Shown: positions 48,501 to 62,800 of the stretch, piece by piece
Layout of the letters: the number at the start of each line of letters is the position of its first letter
Position numbering within the stretch: position 1 is the first letter of the stretch
NCBI RefSeq assembly: GCF_964355755.1
Contig: NC_092673.1
Location: 22,575,001-22,639,000, forward strand
Origin: Antedon mediterranea
Taxonomy: Eukaryota; Echinodermata; Crinoidea; Comatulida; Antedonidae
DNA length: 64,000 bases
Direction: 5' to 3'
Notes under the pieces: model-generated
What the model saw: the letters and a program-made list of their open reading frames with translations, nothing else
Database searches by the model: none
What the model was told of the DNA's origin: nothing
Position numbers and translations under genes: made by a program

Positions 48501-48990
48501 TATGCGCATGTTACCTCAATACATTATGTAAATAGTCGATATTTGGTAATTTTTCAGGAAATCTCTGTACAGGGAAATTTTCGAAAAATGGTCAAATTTC
48601 GACCCTTTTATTTAAAAAAAAATCACATGCGCAGAAGCACATAATGTGGTCTGCGCATGTTACCTCAGTACGTATGTTAAACAGTCGATATTTGGTCATT
48701 TTTTTAAACAGTCGTAGTGGCTAGAACAAAAATCTCTAAATAAAAAAAAGGCAAAATGTCAACCCTTTTATATTTTTTATAACATGCGCAGAATCACATA
48801 ATGTGGTTTGCTCATACCTGTACCTCAGTACTTATTTCCAAAAGTAATCATCTACAGAATTTCGATCTTTTAATATTTTAAAAATTTAATGTTACTTTTC
48901 TAAAAAGGGCAATATTTGACTTTTTTTTTATAACAAAATTAATTTTGTCAATTTTCCACAAAATCTCTGTACACACTAAGTCATAAATGA
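45560..48990. repeat. Array of palindromic repeats with a 74-bp two-stage hairpin
   Basis: The flanks (45560-46560 and 48460-48830) carry type-A units: ACATGCGCAGA, AGCACATAATGTGG, TCTGCGCATGT and an AT-rich spacer. The centre carries 14 type-B units, each exactly 74 bp, at 46582, 46671, 46866, 46955, 47151, 47240, 47440, 47529, 47618, 47805, 47894, 48093, 48182 and 48372. Each B unit has a 13-bp outer stem (GGTTACTATAGCA with TGCTATAGTAACC), a 6-by-6 internal loop, an 11-bp inner stem (ACATGCGCAGA with TCTGCGCATGT) and a 14-nt loop. B units come in pairs or triplets separated by a spacer containing the palindrome TCCCTGTACTATAGTACAGG, giving a higher-order period near 285 bp. Frames through the array are artefacts. 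Confidence 0.9.
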
Positions 48991-49009
48991 ACAAACAATT
49001 ACAAAGCTG

Positions 49010-49015
49010 TTTATT
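49010..49015 (-). promoter_or_regulatory. Likely poly(A) signal of the large gene
   Basis: AATAAA in minus sense, 532 bp beyond the stop codon at 49547, followed by CAGCTTTGTAATTGTTTG. The stretch 49016-49546 would be its 3' untranslated region. Confidence 0.4.
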
Positions 49016-49546
49016 GAAAAAAAAATCTATCCTACATACATGTTGAAAGAATTAACAATAATAAACTGTAGGGTAGCCCACGGCATATCCAATTGCTCAC
49101 AACAATCGCAAAACTGTGTAGTAATAAACGCAAACTACATTTTAATAATATTCTTAGGAACTTTAGAATATTTCTATTGCTAGTAGTTATATTTCCGTTT
49201 AATGATAAAACTTCCGCATGCATTTTCAGTCATGAGTATAGATTTACCCATGTGCACTTGTTTATAAAGCAACACCACCGCAGTCGAATAAGCGTAGCAG
49301 TCGATCCACCAGCGTGGTCAATGTACAGTAGTAAAATAAGTACTGTATTGAAATCAAGTACTGTATATATGTATTAATGTAAACAACCCTTAACCATCAT
49401 TGCTTCTCCACATAAATACAATATCTAAATGCACTAAATGGTTTAATAATTCTGAGTAAGTTTTAAATAGTTATGTACGATCAACTCCAATAAAACTGTT
49501 TCTGCTCGCGGCAGGTTTTGTGTTGCTATGTATATTACTTATTAAC

Positions 49547-50886
49547 TTATTTATATCTCTTTCCACCTCGTTCCCAATCCATTCGTTCATCTCTGTAGAG
49601 GAAACCTTGTCTTGATACGGCCATATCTCTCAAATGTCTTTTCTTTGCTTGTGTTTTCAAAACAAGCATAGTACACACAGCAATGCATATCACGAAGATA
49701 CCCAAGAATGCGATGGAAGCCAAAATAAAGACAATAATCCATACATCGGATTCTTCATTTACTGTAATAAATAAACTCACACATAAGCCTACACACTCAT
49801 TTCCATACTATTATTAGCAGCAATTAAAAGTGATATTTCCAAACTAATCTAAATCTGTATCTTTGCACTTACCCTCTTTAACCTGTATGGTGTCTAAATC
49901 AAAAGTAATATCTTTACTATCTGTAGCCATCAACGCCCGTGCGAACTCCTCCTTAATCTGTTGTTCAGATTGTCCAGTTACAGCTACTATGCTCATGTCC
50001 ATAAATAGACTTCCCTGTCTAAATCTCACGATTTTGATCTCCTTCACAATATCAGAATTTGCAGCAACAGTTACCATCTTAAGAAAAGATATAAATCATT
50101 TAGTGAGAGGTATTTTTAATTAAAGGTATTTGGATATGATTCATCAGAACATACATCAACATCAATCTTCGCAGAATACCAATCGTATATATAAGTAACC
50201 TTTTTATTTTCTTTTAAACCAAACTCTAAAAAAGAGTGGTAATTGAGAAATGTGTAGTGTCGTCCAAACGTTCATAATATTTAGCAGTATCAAATATAAC
50301 TCATTGGGAAAGTTTATTGGAAAAATGCATGTCGCATGTATGTCAATGCAACATAGGAGTGTCTTTTTTCAATGCCACAGTAGTAATGGTACTTAATACC
50401 TCGTGGAAGAGCATATATGTGATTGTGAGAAATGCTTACAGTATCTTTAGCCACTCTGTAAACATCTTTAAACAACTGAGTTGAAGGATCGTCTAATTCA
50501 GGTGAAAACTGGGCCTCATTATCACCAAATACGGACTGGAGATTAGTAACCAGGATAGATGTCTCAAAACACTGTCCAACTAAAAGTACATAATGTATTA
50601 ATAATAGGTATTTACTTATACTCTGTATAATCTGTATTGTTGTTGCTGCTGCTACTGATTATTGATGATATTGTAATAATAATATATTACCTAATCTATA
50701 GATGATAATCATAATAAGGAAGATGATTTGATTCATAATCGATACAAAATTATATATTTGTGATTATGACGAACTAATGGTAAATACCTTCATTACACGT
50801 TGTGCCACTATACGGACAAAGACAAGCGCATACACCAATATAGCAACTTGCGCCATTATTGCATTCTGCATCTGTTGTACAATCTC
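49547..50886 (-). other. EGF, SEA domain, transmembrane helix and tail
   Basis: An EGF (50788-50886) is followed by a SEA domain on two exons: FETSILVTNLQSVFGDNEAQ, FSPELDDPSTQLFKDVYRVA, then KIVRFRQGSLFMDMSIVAV. The Gly-Ser pair in RQGSLF (about 1991-1992 of the joined protein) is where SEA domains cut themselves. The last exon encodes VWIIVFILASIAFLGIFVIC as the membrane helix and a basic tail of about 35 residues ending GGKRYK. Confidence 0.8.
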
Positions 50887-53800
50887 CTGTAAAACAAACA
50901 CAAAATATTCACATGAGCTACTGCACATTTTAACAAAATCAATCAAAGTTTTTAAATAATATTCTAAATGATGTTTGAAATATACATTTGAGTGAATAAA
51001 CTATTGGTTTATCAAACTTAATTAGTAATATATTCAATAATTTACCTTCTTTCTCGGTTGTCAGATCTTGAGCAGTAGTACGACTGTCTTCTGATGTCAA
51101 AACATATGGAGTTGTAACTACGTTATCGGCTTCAGTTGTTGGATTTGGTGATGTAGTATCAGTTGTGACGATAATGGTTGTAGTGACTTCTTTGGGTGTA
51201 GATCCTTGTTGAACAGTAGTTACTTGTTTCGGGGAAGTAGTATCAGCTGTTGTTAAGTGCGGGGTGGTGATCTCTTTAACTGTAGTTCCTTGAGTTGTAA
51301 TTACATGTTGTTCATTTGTTATGTCAGGAGTTGTAACATCTTTAACTGTAGTTCCCTGAGTTCTAACTACACGTTGTTCAGTTGTTATGTCTGGAGTTGT
51401 TACATCTTTAAATGTAGTTCCCTGAGTTGTAACTACACGTTGTTCAGTTGTTATATCTGGAGTTGTAACATCTTTAACTGTAGTTCCTTGAGTTGTAATT
51501 ACACGTTGTTCAGTTGTTATGTCGGGAGTTGTGGTAACAACTGTAGTTTCCCGAGGAGTTGTTTTACGCTGTTCAGTTGTCAAGTCTAGAGTTGTAATAA
51601 CATCGTTAACTGTAGTTCCTAGAGTTGTAATTACGCGTTGCTCAGTTGTTATGTCTGGAGCTGTGGTAACCTCTTTGACTGTAGTTCCTTGAGGAGTTGT
51701 AATTTCACGTTGTTCAGTTGTTAAGCCCGGCGTTGTTAAATCATAATTTGGAACAAATGGAACGTAAACAGAAAATTCTTGATTGGTTTTACACGGCTGA
51801 AGGGCATTGTCTGATGCAACTAATTTGATTACATACCGTCCTGACTGAAGATCACCAGCTACCAATATTTCACCAGTGTCTAATAACTCGAATATTGAAC
51901 CTGACATATCACCTTCGACCTTCATTGATAATTTAACATTGCCATTTTCATCACTATCTTCATCTACAACTGAAATATTACTAATGACTGTTGCATTGGT
52001 GGTATTAAGATGAATAGTTATATCTGGATAATCTCCTAAGAATACTGGGCAGTTATCATTTTGATCAAGTAGCGTTAGGTTAACCATAGCATACGCACTC
52101 ATCGGTGGGAAACCATTATCTTCAGCAATTACTGTTAGCGAGATATCCGAGTATGGTGTTTCAAAATCAAATACCCAAGCAGTAATCAAATTTCCATTTT
52201 GTTGATCGATCAAGAAAAGGTTTGAATATTCTGACTGTAGTAATCGATACGATACCATCCCATTCTGACCAGTGTCATTATCCCGTGCATTTACAGTGAC
52301 CAAAAAGGTTCCAATCGGTAGATTTTCGTAAAATGTGACATTCAATTCATCGTTATCAAATATAGGTTGATTTAGATTTTCTTGTTGAACAAGTTCGCAT
52401 CTATCACCTTCATAACCTATATAACATTCACACGTTTCTTCATCAACGCAATCTCCACGTCCATTGCAGTCATCACTACAAAATGCAATGTCACATTTAT
52501 CCCCTGACCAGGAAGCGTAGCACTCACATTTGTCATATGATACACATGCTCCATTACCTTCAATAAATAAAATGGAATGGAAAGAAAGATGAATGGAAAA
52601 AATAAATAAATAAGAGAAATTAGGTTGTTCTGTGTTCTTATCTCATCAAAAGGTTATAGTCAAATTGTTTTTAGACGGCACTTACCAGTACAAAACGCAA
52701 GATTTTCACAAGAAGGAAGTGAACAATTCTGTCCAGTATAACCAACATCACACTGACAAACGTTGGATTCAATACATGTCCCATGGTCAAAACAATCATT
52801 TAGTTGTTCACATGAAAATACAGAGCAATTGAAACCTGAATATCCACTAAAACACCTAGGAAAAAGACCAATCCCATTAATATAGCTATTTAGAAAGTAA
52901 CGCCTTTTCTGTTTTCAAAGGGACAATAATAATAATAATAATAATAAGATTTTTATAGCGCACATACCACTCCAGAGTGCTCAAGGCGCATTTAAAAATA
53001 AAAAAGAAATAAATCATACAAATTCCTGACAAATAAAATGCAATTTCTTTGGAGGGTCCCCATCCGTTGTCGTTCTGTCGCGGTCCCGGACCCCTACCTA
53101 GGTGACCAAACAAAGGAGCAGGATACACATTTGCCTTGCCACAGACGACCGGGTGCTCAGAGACAACAACCAAGACAGAGGCACCCCAAAGATAATGCTG
53201 GCCAGGAAAAGGTATACAAAACAATTCTAAGTCTAAACAACTTTAAGAAACCTCATGATTTCCATATGCCTTAATGAATAAATGTGTTTTTAATAATTTT
53301 TTAAAAGTATCAACAGTTTTGCAAAATCTTATAGAGCTCGGTAGAGCATTCCACAGACGAGAAGCAGTAACGGAGAATGCTCTGTCACCCCATGAGTGGT
53401 GAGACTTAGGCTGATGTAGAAGCAGCGAGTCACTAGAGCGCAGATTACGTCCGGGAACATATAGCCTAAGCATGTCAGAAATATATTCAGGAGCCATGCC
53501 ATTTATAGACTTAAAAACAAAGAGTAATATTTTAAAAACAATGCGGTACACAACAGGGAGCCAATGCAATATTTCCAAAGTATTTGATATGTGTCCATAT
53601 CTTGGTAATTTTTTAACAACTCGTGCCGCTGTATTTTGAATCAGTTGGAGCCTGTGGAGTTGTTTTTGTGGTAGCCCGTATAGCAAAGAGTTTCCCATAT
53701 CTAGTCGTGAAGTGAAAAAAGCATGAACAAGTTGTTTAGCTGCTGTCTCATTTATAAACTTACGAATCCTTCGAATGTTTCGCAAGTGAAAAGACGACGC

Positions 53801-56800
53801 AGAAATAGTTTTTGAGATATGAGAAATCATAGTCATACCCACATCCATTTCAACCCCAAGATTTCTAACCTGCCTAGCCGGGTCAATTTGGGTTTCACCA
53901 ATGTGAATAAAGCTTGGTGGCAGTTTTTCCAACTGCTGTTTTGATCCAAAGAGAACAAATTCTGTTTTTTCATCATTTAATTTAAGAAAGTTGTTTTTCA
54001 TCCAGACACGCAATTCATAGATACAATGTTGGAGCAATTCCAAAGAAATGTCACTGTGTTTCATAGTAGGTTTAAAAGAAATATAAATCTGAGTATCATC
54101 AGAATAAACATGATAGCACAGATGTACTACTGTACATCTGTTTATGTGATAGAGCTTTAGTATGAGTAAGACACTGTGATTATCATCATAGTAAGTTATA
54201 AGCTATAAATAACAGTATTATTTCCAGCTTGACAGGACCAACATACAGTAGACTGTGGCTGAAGTGTTCTAAAGTTCTAAATACGACACATATAAACGTG
54301 GGATGTTTCCAGACATTTGATTGGAGAAAGAGGAAAGTGCTTAAAAAGACGCAGTTTAGCCAATAGCATTGAGAAACCAAAACCTTTTCCTTAGTTACGA
54401 CAAACTACTGTTGTTGAACTTACTCGCAAGAAAATGTTCCATTATCCAAAGAGGCGTCTTCAATACAAACTCCATTCCCATTGCAATTATTCAATTCAAT
54501 GCAGTCAATTGATTCGGTGCAGTTATCTCCTTGGTACCCCACATAACAACTACATTGGTTCGGTCCTGTACATTCCCCCTGATCACTACAATAGTTCATT
54601 TCAGAACAATCGGGCAAAGCACAAGATTCGCCAGTCCATCCACTATTACACATACAAACGTCGATACTGACGCATATGCCATTACCTGTAAAAAATAAAG
54701 GAAATTAGAACAATAATTACATGGACAAATATTGGTTATATTCTTTTCTAGTTTTTATGTTCTATGATTTTTTGTTGTTTACTTTTAAAATGTTGTTAAT
54801 TTCGTATAATGCATGAAAATCATCTGTCTATCTGAAATGTTCACGTTATTTATTATGACTTATATTATATGCTTTTGATTCATAAAATAAAGATATCCAA
54901 AATAATGAAGTCCACAACAAATATTCTTTCACATCAACTGTTCTAGACAAAATTGCTAATTCAATTATTCACTTCAGATTTTACCTGAGCATCCGTCAAG
55001 GTTGTGACAAGATAACACGTCACAAGCTGAAGATTTCCATTGTTCCTGACATTCACATACATCAAAGTTAACACAGATTCCGTTACTTGAGCAATCAGAA
55101 ACTGCATGACACGTTGGAACGATACTACAATCATCACCTGATATACAGTTATTAATATTATTTAAATTATTTATATATTCAAGTTAAGTGATAGTTACAG
55201 CCATACATCCATTATCTTAGATTATTTCTATTAAGTGTAAACAATTTTGTCTAGGATTGAAGGGTCCTGAACATTTCAGTCAGAATTGGTGACTAAACAT
55301 ATCGGGAATTCAATTGCACATGCGCAGAAGTAGAAGCGGTTGTTACCAGCGTAAACAGAGTTCAATACTAACTAATAGGAATCTATGTAACATAATAAAC
55401 TAGAAATGAAAGAATACCATCTTTACCTGTAAACCCTTTCATACATAAACATACATCCGTTGCAAAGCATTCACCGTGTTGCTCGTCTGTACAGTTATTT
55501 ACACCATAGCAAGTGGCTAAAAAGATATGTTTAACACTCAATGTCTAATTACTACTTAAAACACGAGTCTATAATAACATAAAGTTCATTGAACTAAATA
55601 AAATATTACTGACTTTTTATCCTTCAATTAGTACATTAATATACAATTTAAAATCTGTTATATTTGGTTATAATGTAAACAACAAATGCAATACCAATAA
55701 AATAAAATAAGTTAATATTGTGTCCCTAAAATAATATATAATAATGTGTACCTTTGTCTTCACATGTATCGCCTTCCCAGCCAACGTTACATCGACAAAA
55801 CCCAGATATGCAATCTCCATTCACACAATTCGAGGTGCAGGTTCCTAAAGAAATTAAATTCAATATTATTGTATAAATGTTAACATGGATTAATGAATTC
55901 GGTTTTAAAAACAATTAAATTGATAAAATCCAAGTGCAGATTAGTTTACCATTGTTACAACTATTTCCAGACCATCCTGGTAGACATTGACATACACTAT
56001 CGATGCATACTCCACGACCTGAACACTGCTGTGGACATCCTGAAATGAACAAATATTGCACAATATACTTTAATAGTCGTATAAATTTTACTTTGTAAAA
56101 ATCGAATTCGATAAAAATGAAATAATTCCGTTTGGCGTTTCATAAACTTCGTGAGAAAATGAAGCTAGCACTTACCTATTTGCAGTGACTGTTGATTTGA
56201 GAATGACATATCATTTGTTACAGCGACGTCGTATACACAAGATTGAAAAAGAACAGCATTTTCTATTGTATTTTGTAGAGTTTGAAGGCATGCAGTCGTT
56301 GCCATCTGTTTATTAATTAAAAAAGTAAAATTTTGAATGTATCCGTGACGAAACAATGAAAAGACACAAAAATACTGAAAAAAATTCAATTCCACGACAT
56401 TTTTGTAGACCAGACAACTGCAGTACATAAACGACGAATTACTTTAGTTGAACATTTCAAACTGGATTGAAAGTTAACAAACTAATAACCTACTGTATTA
56501 TCCCTGTCTAATTATAGAAACTCCACATAAAGACATTTAGCAATGCTCTCACATCCAAAGGTTTATAAGGAAATAATAAGAAAATGATATACATACAACT
56601 GTTACTAAATAATATAATCAATAAAATGTTTTAGTAATAATATGTACTTACCTCTACGATATCTTGATCTAAGTCATCTGAACTGTAGATCGGTTCATAT
56701 ATCCTCGTGTAAGAACTATCCAACTCATCTAATGAATGAAAATTGGACGAATTCCACGACCAGGAACCATATAGTCCACCATTAGGATTAGAGCTTGAAA

Positions 56801-59800
56801 TTTTCCCTAGTTTTCGGAAAAAGTTTGTGATACTTGTCAAAAAAAGAAATGTGTATAAAACTGAAAATTCTCATCAAAATGTTGATGTCCTTTAAACTAA
56901 ATAAATGATAATTAGAGATAATAATTTCTACTACAGTAAGTCTATTATTATATTATATTAAGACTATTCCTGTCTTACATGTTTCAACAAATTCAGTGAC
57001 ATTATTGAGATGGTAGAGGGCGCCATCCGAACCCATAAAATCGTTGTCCGTGTCATCATCCATAAGACCACAGAGGCTTTCTGTGTTTCCAATAAAGCTG
57101 AGTGTAGGTGTTAGTAATAAGTTGAAGTATAGTCTCTCGATCGACTCACTAAACTGTACTTCGATGCCTACTGACACACCTTAAAATAAATAACTACTAG
57201 TTAGACAACAAACACTAGATAACTATTAATACAACTCTATTGAGACAATGTCATTAAAGATTGACAATGTTAAAACTTTAAAGCCGTATTATCATTATTG
57301 ATAAATAGAAATAAGATTATTTTTAAATCAGTGAAAATGTGATTGTTTTTTGTTAATATAAACAATTTATTCGTTTTAAAAGTATGAAAATCGTTTCTGG
57401 ATATGTTTTCTGTCCAATAAACAATGCAACATTCCACTTTAGAAATAGGGGTGAAAATGTTTTTGCCATCAAATAGTATATTAATTAATAATTTAACAAA
57501 TACAAACAAATCACCTGATTGGTATTCAAATGCCAAAATCATTATGGGACTTGACGAGTTACTGCTGTTTCTCAGCTGAACATCTAATAGTACTGTTGAA
57601 TTTGCCAGTTGGATTTTCTGCTCAGTGTTTATATCCAGTAATTCACCATTTAGTCTAGAAATGTTAAACACTTTGTTTAAAGGCTTTAAATTGGAAAATG
57701 GTAAGCAAATATGGTGTTTTTTGGTGTTAAAATCAACAACATGGGCCATAAGTTAATATTATCACTTTATACTATAATTATTTTCTCATATTCTTTAGGT
57801 TTGTACAATATTATAATATCATGTGTACCTACCTTAGAATTGGCAATGTTTCATAATCCGCTATCATTGGAGTGGTAATTGTCAAAACATCTTCTTTCAA
57901 TTTCATGGAAATTCCTCCAGTTAATGAAGATCTGTGGCTTTCATAAAATCTTGCTTGTATACCAAAATCATTACCAATGCTTCTGCATAACCAGAACTCG
58001 CCATTTCCATAGTAATCGTACTCCACACCTACAAGATATTTATTTGGAGTGTACTGTGGTAAGAAAGACTTAATATCTTGATTTTTGGTTTAATTTAAAA
58101 AAATCTATTTTAATAACTTATTTATTATATTCTGGGAGAACAGAATATGAACTCAAATTGTGCATGGTCTTTGTGATTACTTAATAAAACAAAATTTAAT
58201 CTCGTAAATCATAATTTAATGACAATTCCATTCATAGGGTGCTTTTTTGTTAATCGTTCTCGTTAGAGAATGCTGATAAAGCGTAATTTGCCAAACAAAA
58301 ATGACAGAAAAACAGAATCAACCTTAATTTATTTATTTTATCACTCATCCAATCATTAAAAAATATATATAAAATTGAGGAAAAAATAGAAAAAAGACAA
58401 AAGAAATGAAAAGGAACAACAAATTTAAAGAAACAAAATGAAGATAAAAAAGAAAAGGAAAAAATTAGTTGAATAAAGTTATTACCGTCTAATGTCACAA
58501 GATGAGGATCTCCTCCAGTTCTAGCTGGTCTTCTAATGTCACAGCATTCTCCGATCCAAGCTCGATTACACTGACATTGCGATTGACAGCTGTTTGGCAC
58601 CAAAGTACAGACACCGTTCCCAGAGCAACCTGAACAAAGTAAATAATGTATATTGTATCAATACTTATCATGAAATAGTATTTTAGTCAATACTGATTAT
58701 TAATTAGAGTTTTGATTAGATTGAATTGATTATCGCCTTGGTTAAATATTGTTACCTTGACATGGTCGACAGTCGGGTCTATCACAGTGTTCACCTTGGC
58801 GTCCATTTACACATATTGGTGGAATTCCACATTGGTCATCTGGCACACATTGACAAAGACAATTGTTGATAACTTGAACTTCACCAGCCAAACATGGCGG
58901 ACATATGTCATTCATAAGGGGACACGGACAACCGTTTGAACCGATGGTGTAAGTTTGACAGTCAGAACAGGTACATTCACACGGGCAGCTTCCATCTGGT
59001 GCTATGATATCATATGACCCATCAGCACATTGACATGAACACTAAGGAAAAATTGCAATAATGTTGAATATATTATATTCAATTACATCGTTTATATTCT
59101 GAAGTTCCGAATGTTCTACAATATTTAAACTAATTCAAATTATTTAAAGCATTATTTTTGTATTCTAGAAGATATACTCTGATGAAATGATATGGTACTG
59201 TAGCTTTATTTTTAACTCAAATGTTCACATTCTTTTTTTACTAGTGGTTGCTTGAAATTGACAACTACACGTCATTTTAGAAGATATTGTTTAATATATC
59301 ATTGATAAGCGTGTATATAGTGTGAAGTGAGTGTTTAGTTCGGCAAAGAAGATGTAAAATGAACAAACCGGGCATGATCCATCTGGCGACATATTCCTCA
59401 GAGTAGCATCAAGACATGTACATGGGCACTCCATTACAGCATTGGTTTGAGAGACTGTGTAGCCGTCAGGACAATAATTAGGCATTTCAGTAGTTTCTGT
59501 GGTAACACTAGGTATTGGTTGGGCTCGGCACTCTCTGTTAAAGAAAATAAGTACATTTTAAACCGAGTCCATAGTTGTTAAGTGATATCAGTTAGGAAGT
59601 GATATTTGTTGAAAATTGATATCAGTTGGTCAGCTAGCAACAAATCATAATAAATATACAGGAGGATGGTAAAGAATCGCACCGTAACGTATGTAAATAT
59701 TACCTTGTGTGAACCGTTAACTCATTCGTTTTTGATCTGTATGCGACTTGGGTTAGATCGACTTGGTTATATGTTGTGAGCATATTCATGTTTGTAAGAC

Positions 59801-62800
59801 CACCATATAATATGTCAGCGTTTGGTATATCACAAGGTAGACTATTATCTTGATTACAAACATCATCACACATCAAAATTGTGTAGTTTGTCTGAATATC
59901 GAATGTAGTAGAAAATTGAAAAGCTGACGATGTTTCATCTTCTGAATTCCAAGCACATCTCGTTTCATTTATTCCGACTAATTCAAGGATTAATAATGTA
60001 AGATCAAAGTTTAGTAGAGTAATGAAATGTACAAACTGATTACTACTATGGTACTACATTAAAAAAAGAATGATATACTAAAATACTTAACAAGTAAAAT
60101 TTCAGATACACATTTCAGTATAAAAAAAATTATTTAATAAACTTTATTCAATACAGGTATTTCAATTTTCCTACCAAAATTTGCCAGCCAATCAGGCAGG
60201 GTAGATTTAGTAGTGCAGAATGGTGCTACAGGTTCAGATGGAAATGTAAACACTATTGTTGGTGTCAATGTGGCATTCACGGATATTGTATTGTTCTTTT
60301 CTTCAAGTTGTGTTGAATACACCGCTCTTGTTGAACTTGTATTTGCATTAGCTACCTATAAATAGTACAAAGTGAATGGTGCGTTTTATTTACATTAAAA
60401 AGCAAATAATTGTGAGTCTATACAGAACCCCTTAGGAACAATATTTGCCAACTCATAACAACTTAAACTTCATACACCTTCGATATCATGAAAGAAATGT
60501 AACATATAGAACTATCATTTAATTTAACTTGATTATCTAAGTGATTAAATAATGATACAAACCGTTGGAGGTAGTACAACCAATCTATCCTCCAGTGGTC
60601 TGAGACCTGAACCAACGCTTATATATCCACTAGAGGTAACACCAAAAGTGGTTTCCAACGAAGCCTTAAAGACAAATAGTAAAATACGGTAATGATTTGT
60701 GTATTTCTTTATCAACCATTTTAAATAAAATCTTAAATACTAATCATATTTAACGTGTACTGGACTATCATAAACTATAACAATCCAATATAACGATACC
60801 TTTTTCTGAAATAGATAAATTATCATTTCTTCATGTTATAATCAATATACTTACAGGCAGGTCAACAGATACGGAATACTTGACCTGGATATCAACAGAT
60901 ATAGGAATAGGTACATTTCCCACCGCAACGTAATAAGAACCAATTCTTCTTTTATCAACAAATTGGTTTTCAGTAACGTAATCAAATCTATAAATAACAA
61001 TTTAAATTAAACTATTATTATTTCTTAAAAAGTATTTCTTTAAGAGTTTGTCCCTTTTCCGTCTACTCAATGTACATTAGAGATTGGTAAACCGTTCCAA
61101 AAGGCGACAGAGGAAACATTACTGTAATGATGTTTGTTATTATTAGTAATTTGTACTTGTCTTGCTTTGCTTGAAATATACCTCAATTGTATCGTGATTA
61201 TTTTGTTATATAGGTAAAATTACACTTACCGATCTCCCGCCTTGATTTTCATATGAATACCAGCCTCTACACTACCCTCATATACTACATCAAGTTGATT
61301 GAATTTTACTACATCATTTTGAAAAGTTAGTCGCAGAGATGGATTGAATTTAAAGTCTGGCTTGATTTCATAGGAAATGTTTCCATTCTGAATTTTAAAA
61401 ATAGCAACATAGTTAAGTATTGATAATATTTACATACCGATGTATATGTATTCTATAACCTTTAATAAAAAAACAAACCATTGATTCACTTATATCAATT
61501 TGTTGATGGCAATCGATTACGTTCCGAGATCAACCGTTTTGTATTCCACGATCACATAATATGTAGGCTACATTATTAATATAAAAACATTAAAAAAGCG
61601 CTTACTTTGTATGTCTGTGGTTCAGTAAAACGTATGTCTATTGGCGATTTACGATTTGCAGTAACATTGTTTATGACGTCACCAAACTCCTGATGATCTC
61701 GTATGACAAGAAGTTCTATAAACACTAAATTATCTTGAACTTTATATTCTGTAACCTATTAAGATAATTGATCCATATTATAAAATGAGATAACTGGGAA
61801 GAAAACAATTAATAACAATTTTTGTTTTTTAAGTTTTGTTATTTCAAAAATATTTATTAATTTCAATAATTGCAAAAAACAGTAAAATATGATTGAGACA
61901 TTTTAAAGACCAATATTGGGAATCTTGACTGTACCTTGCCGATTAAACCACTTGTTTCACGCCCAGTAACTGTGGTGTCGTTGTATATTTGTTCTTTTGT
62001 TATTTTTCCATCGATTATGAACAGCCCTTCTGTGTCATATTCACCTCCACTGCATCCAAGTGTAGCTTTTTCAGAAATAACGGCAGAAGGAGTTGTTGCC
62101 AAGCTGCAAGAAATAATTAATGTACTTCTTTCAGATCATTATTATTATTACACTACCACATACCAATGTTATTAAAAACATAAAGTAACTAACATGTCTT
62201 TCCATGTGGATTTATTACTGCAGTCGACAATCATGGTTTCAATAAAAGTAGCGTTTTCCTCTTCAACAATGTCGACAACAGATTCGATGAAGTTGCCAAT
62301 AGAATCCAGAGCGATTATCGTCCCAACAGATATATCGTAGGAACTTGCTACTTCAAGAGTCAGAACGACGACTGTTGAATGAAGGCTACTTATTTCGGGT
62401 ACATTTCTACTTCCAAGACATTTATGAAAAGGAACGTCTGTAATTTAAAAAAAGAAATAAATAACATTAGGCGACGACAAATCAATCAACGATGGCACAA
62501 TGTGTCTTTTTTATTTTTACAGTTTCCATAAAATACGATTCATGATAATACTTTTTAAAATGAAATGACACAAAAAAAACCTGTGAGTATGACAATGTCT
62601 TCATTTGGATATGACACTCGATTATTGATGACGTCTGCCAAAAACGAAGCATCTGGGGTATCACTTGAATCAACCATTGGAGTGATATCTAACAAATCTT
62701 GGAAATTTGCATATGCAAATACTTCATCTAATCTCCCTAATCTTGCTTTAATCATACTGTGTCTCCCTATAATGTAATGTCATAAAGATCATTTTAAAAT

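Noticed and set aside
51257-51589. 110-codon plus-strand Cys/Ser-rich frame
   Set aside because: It is the antisense shadow of the Thr-rich repeats of the large gene.
53038-53274. Plus-strand 78-codon frame
   Set aside because: Antisense to the 3' region of the L2-like LINE.
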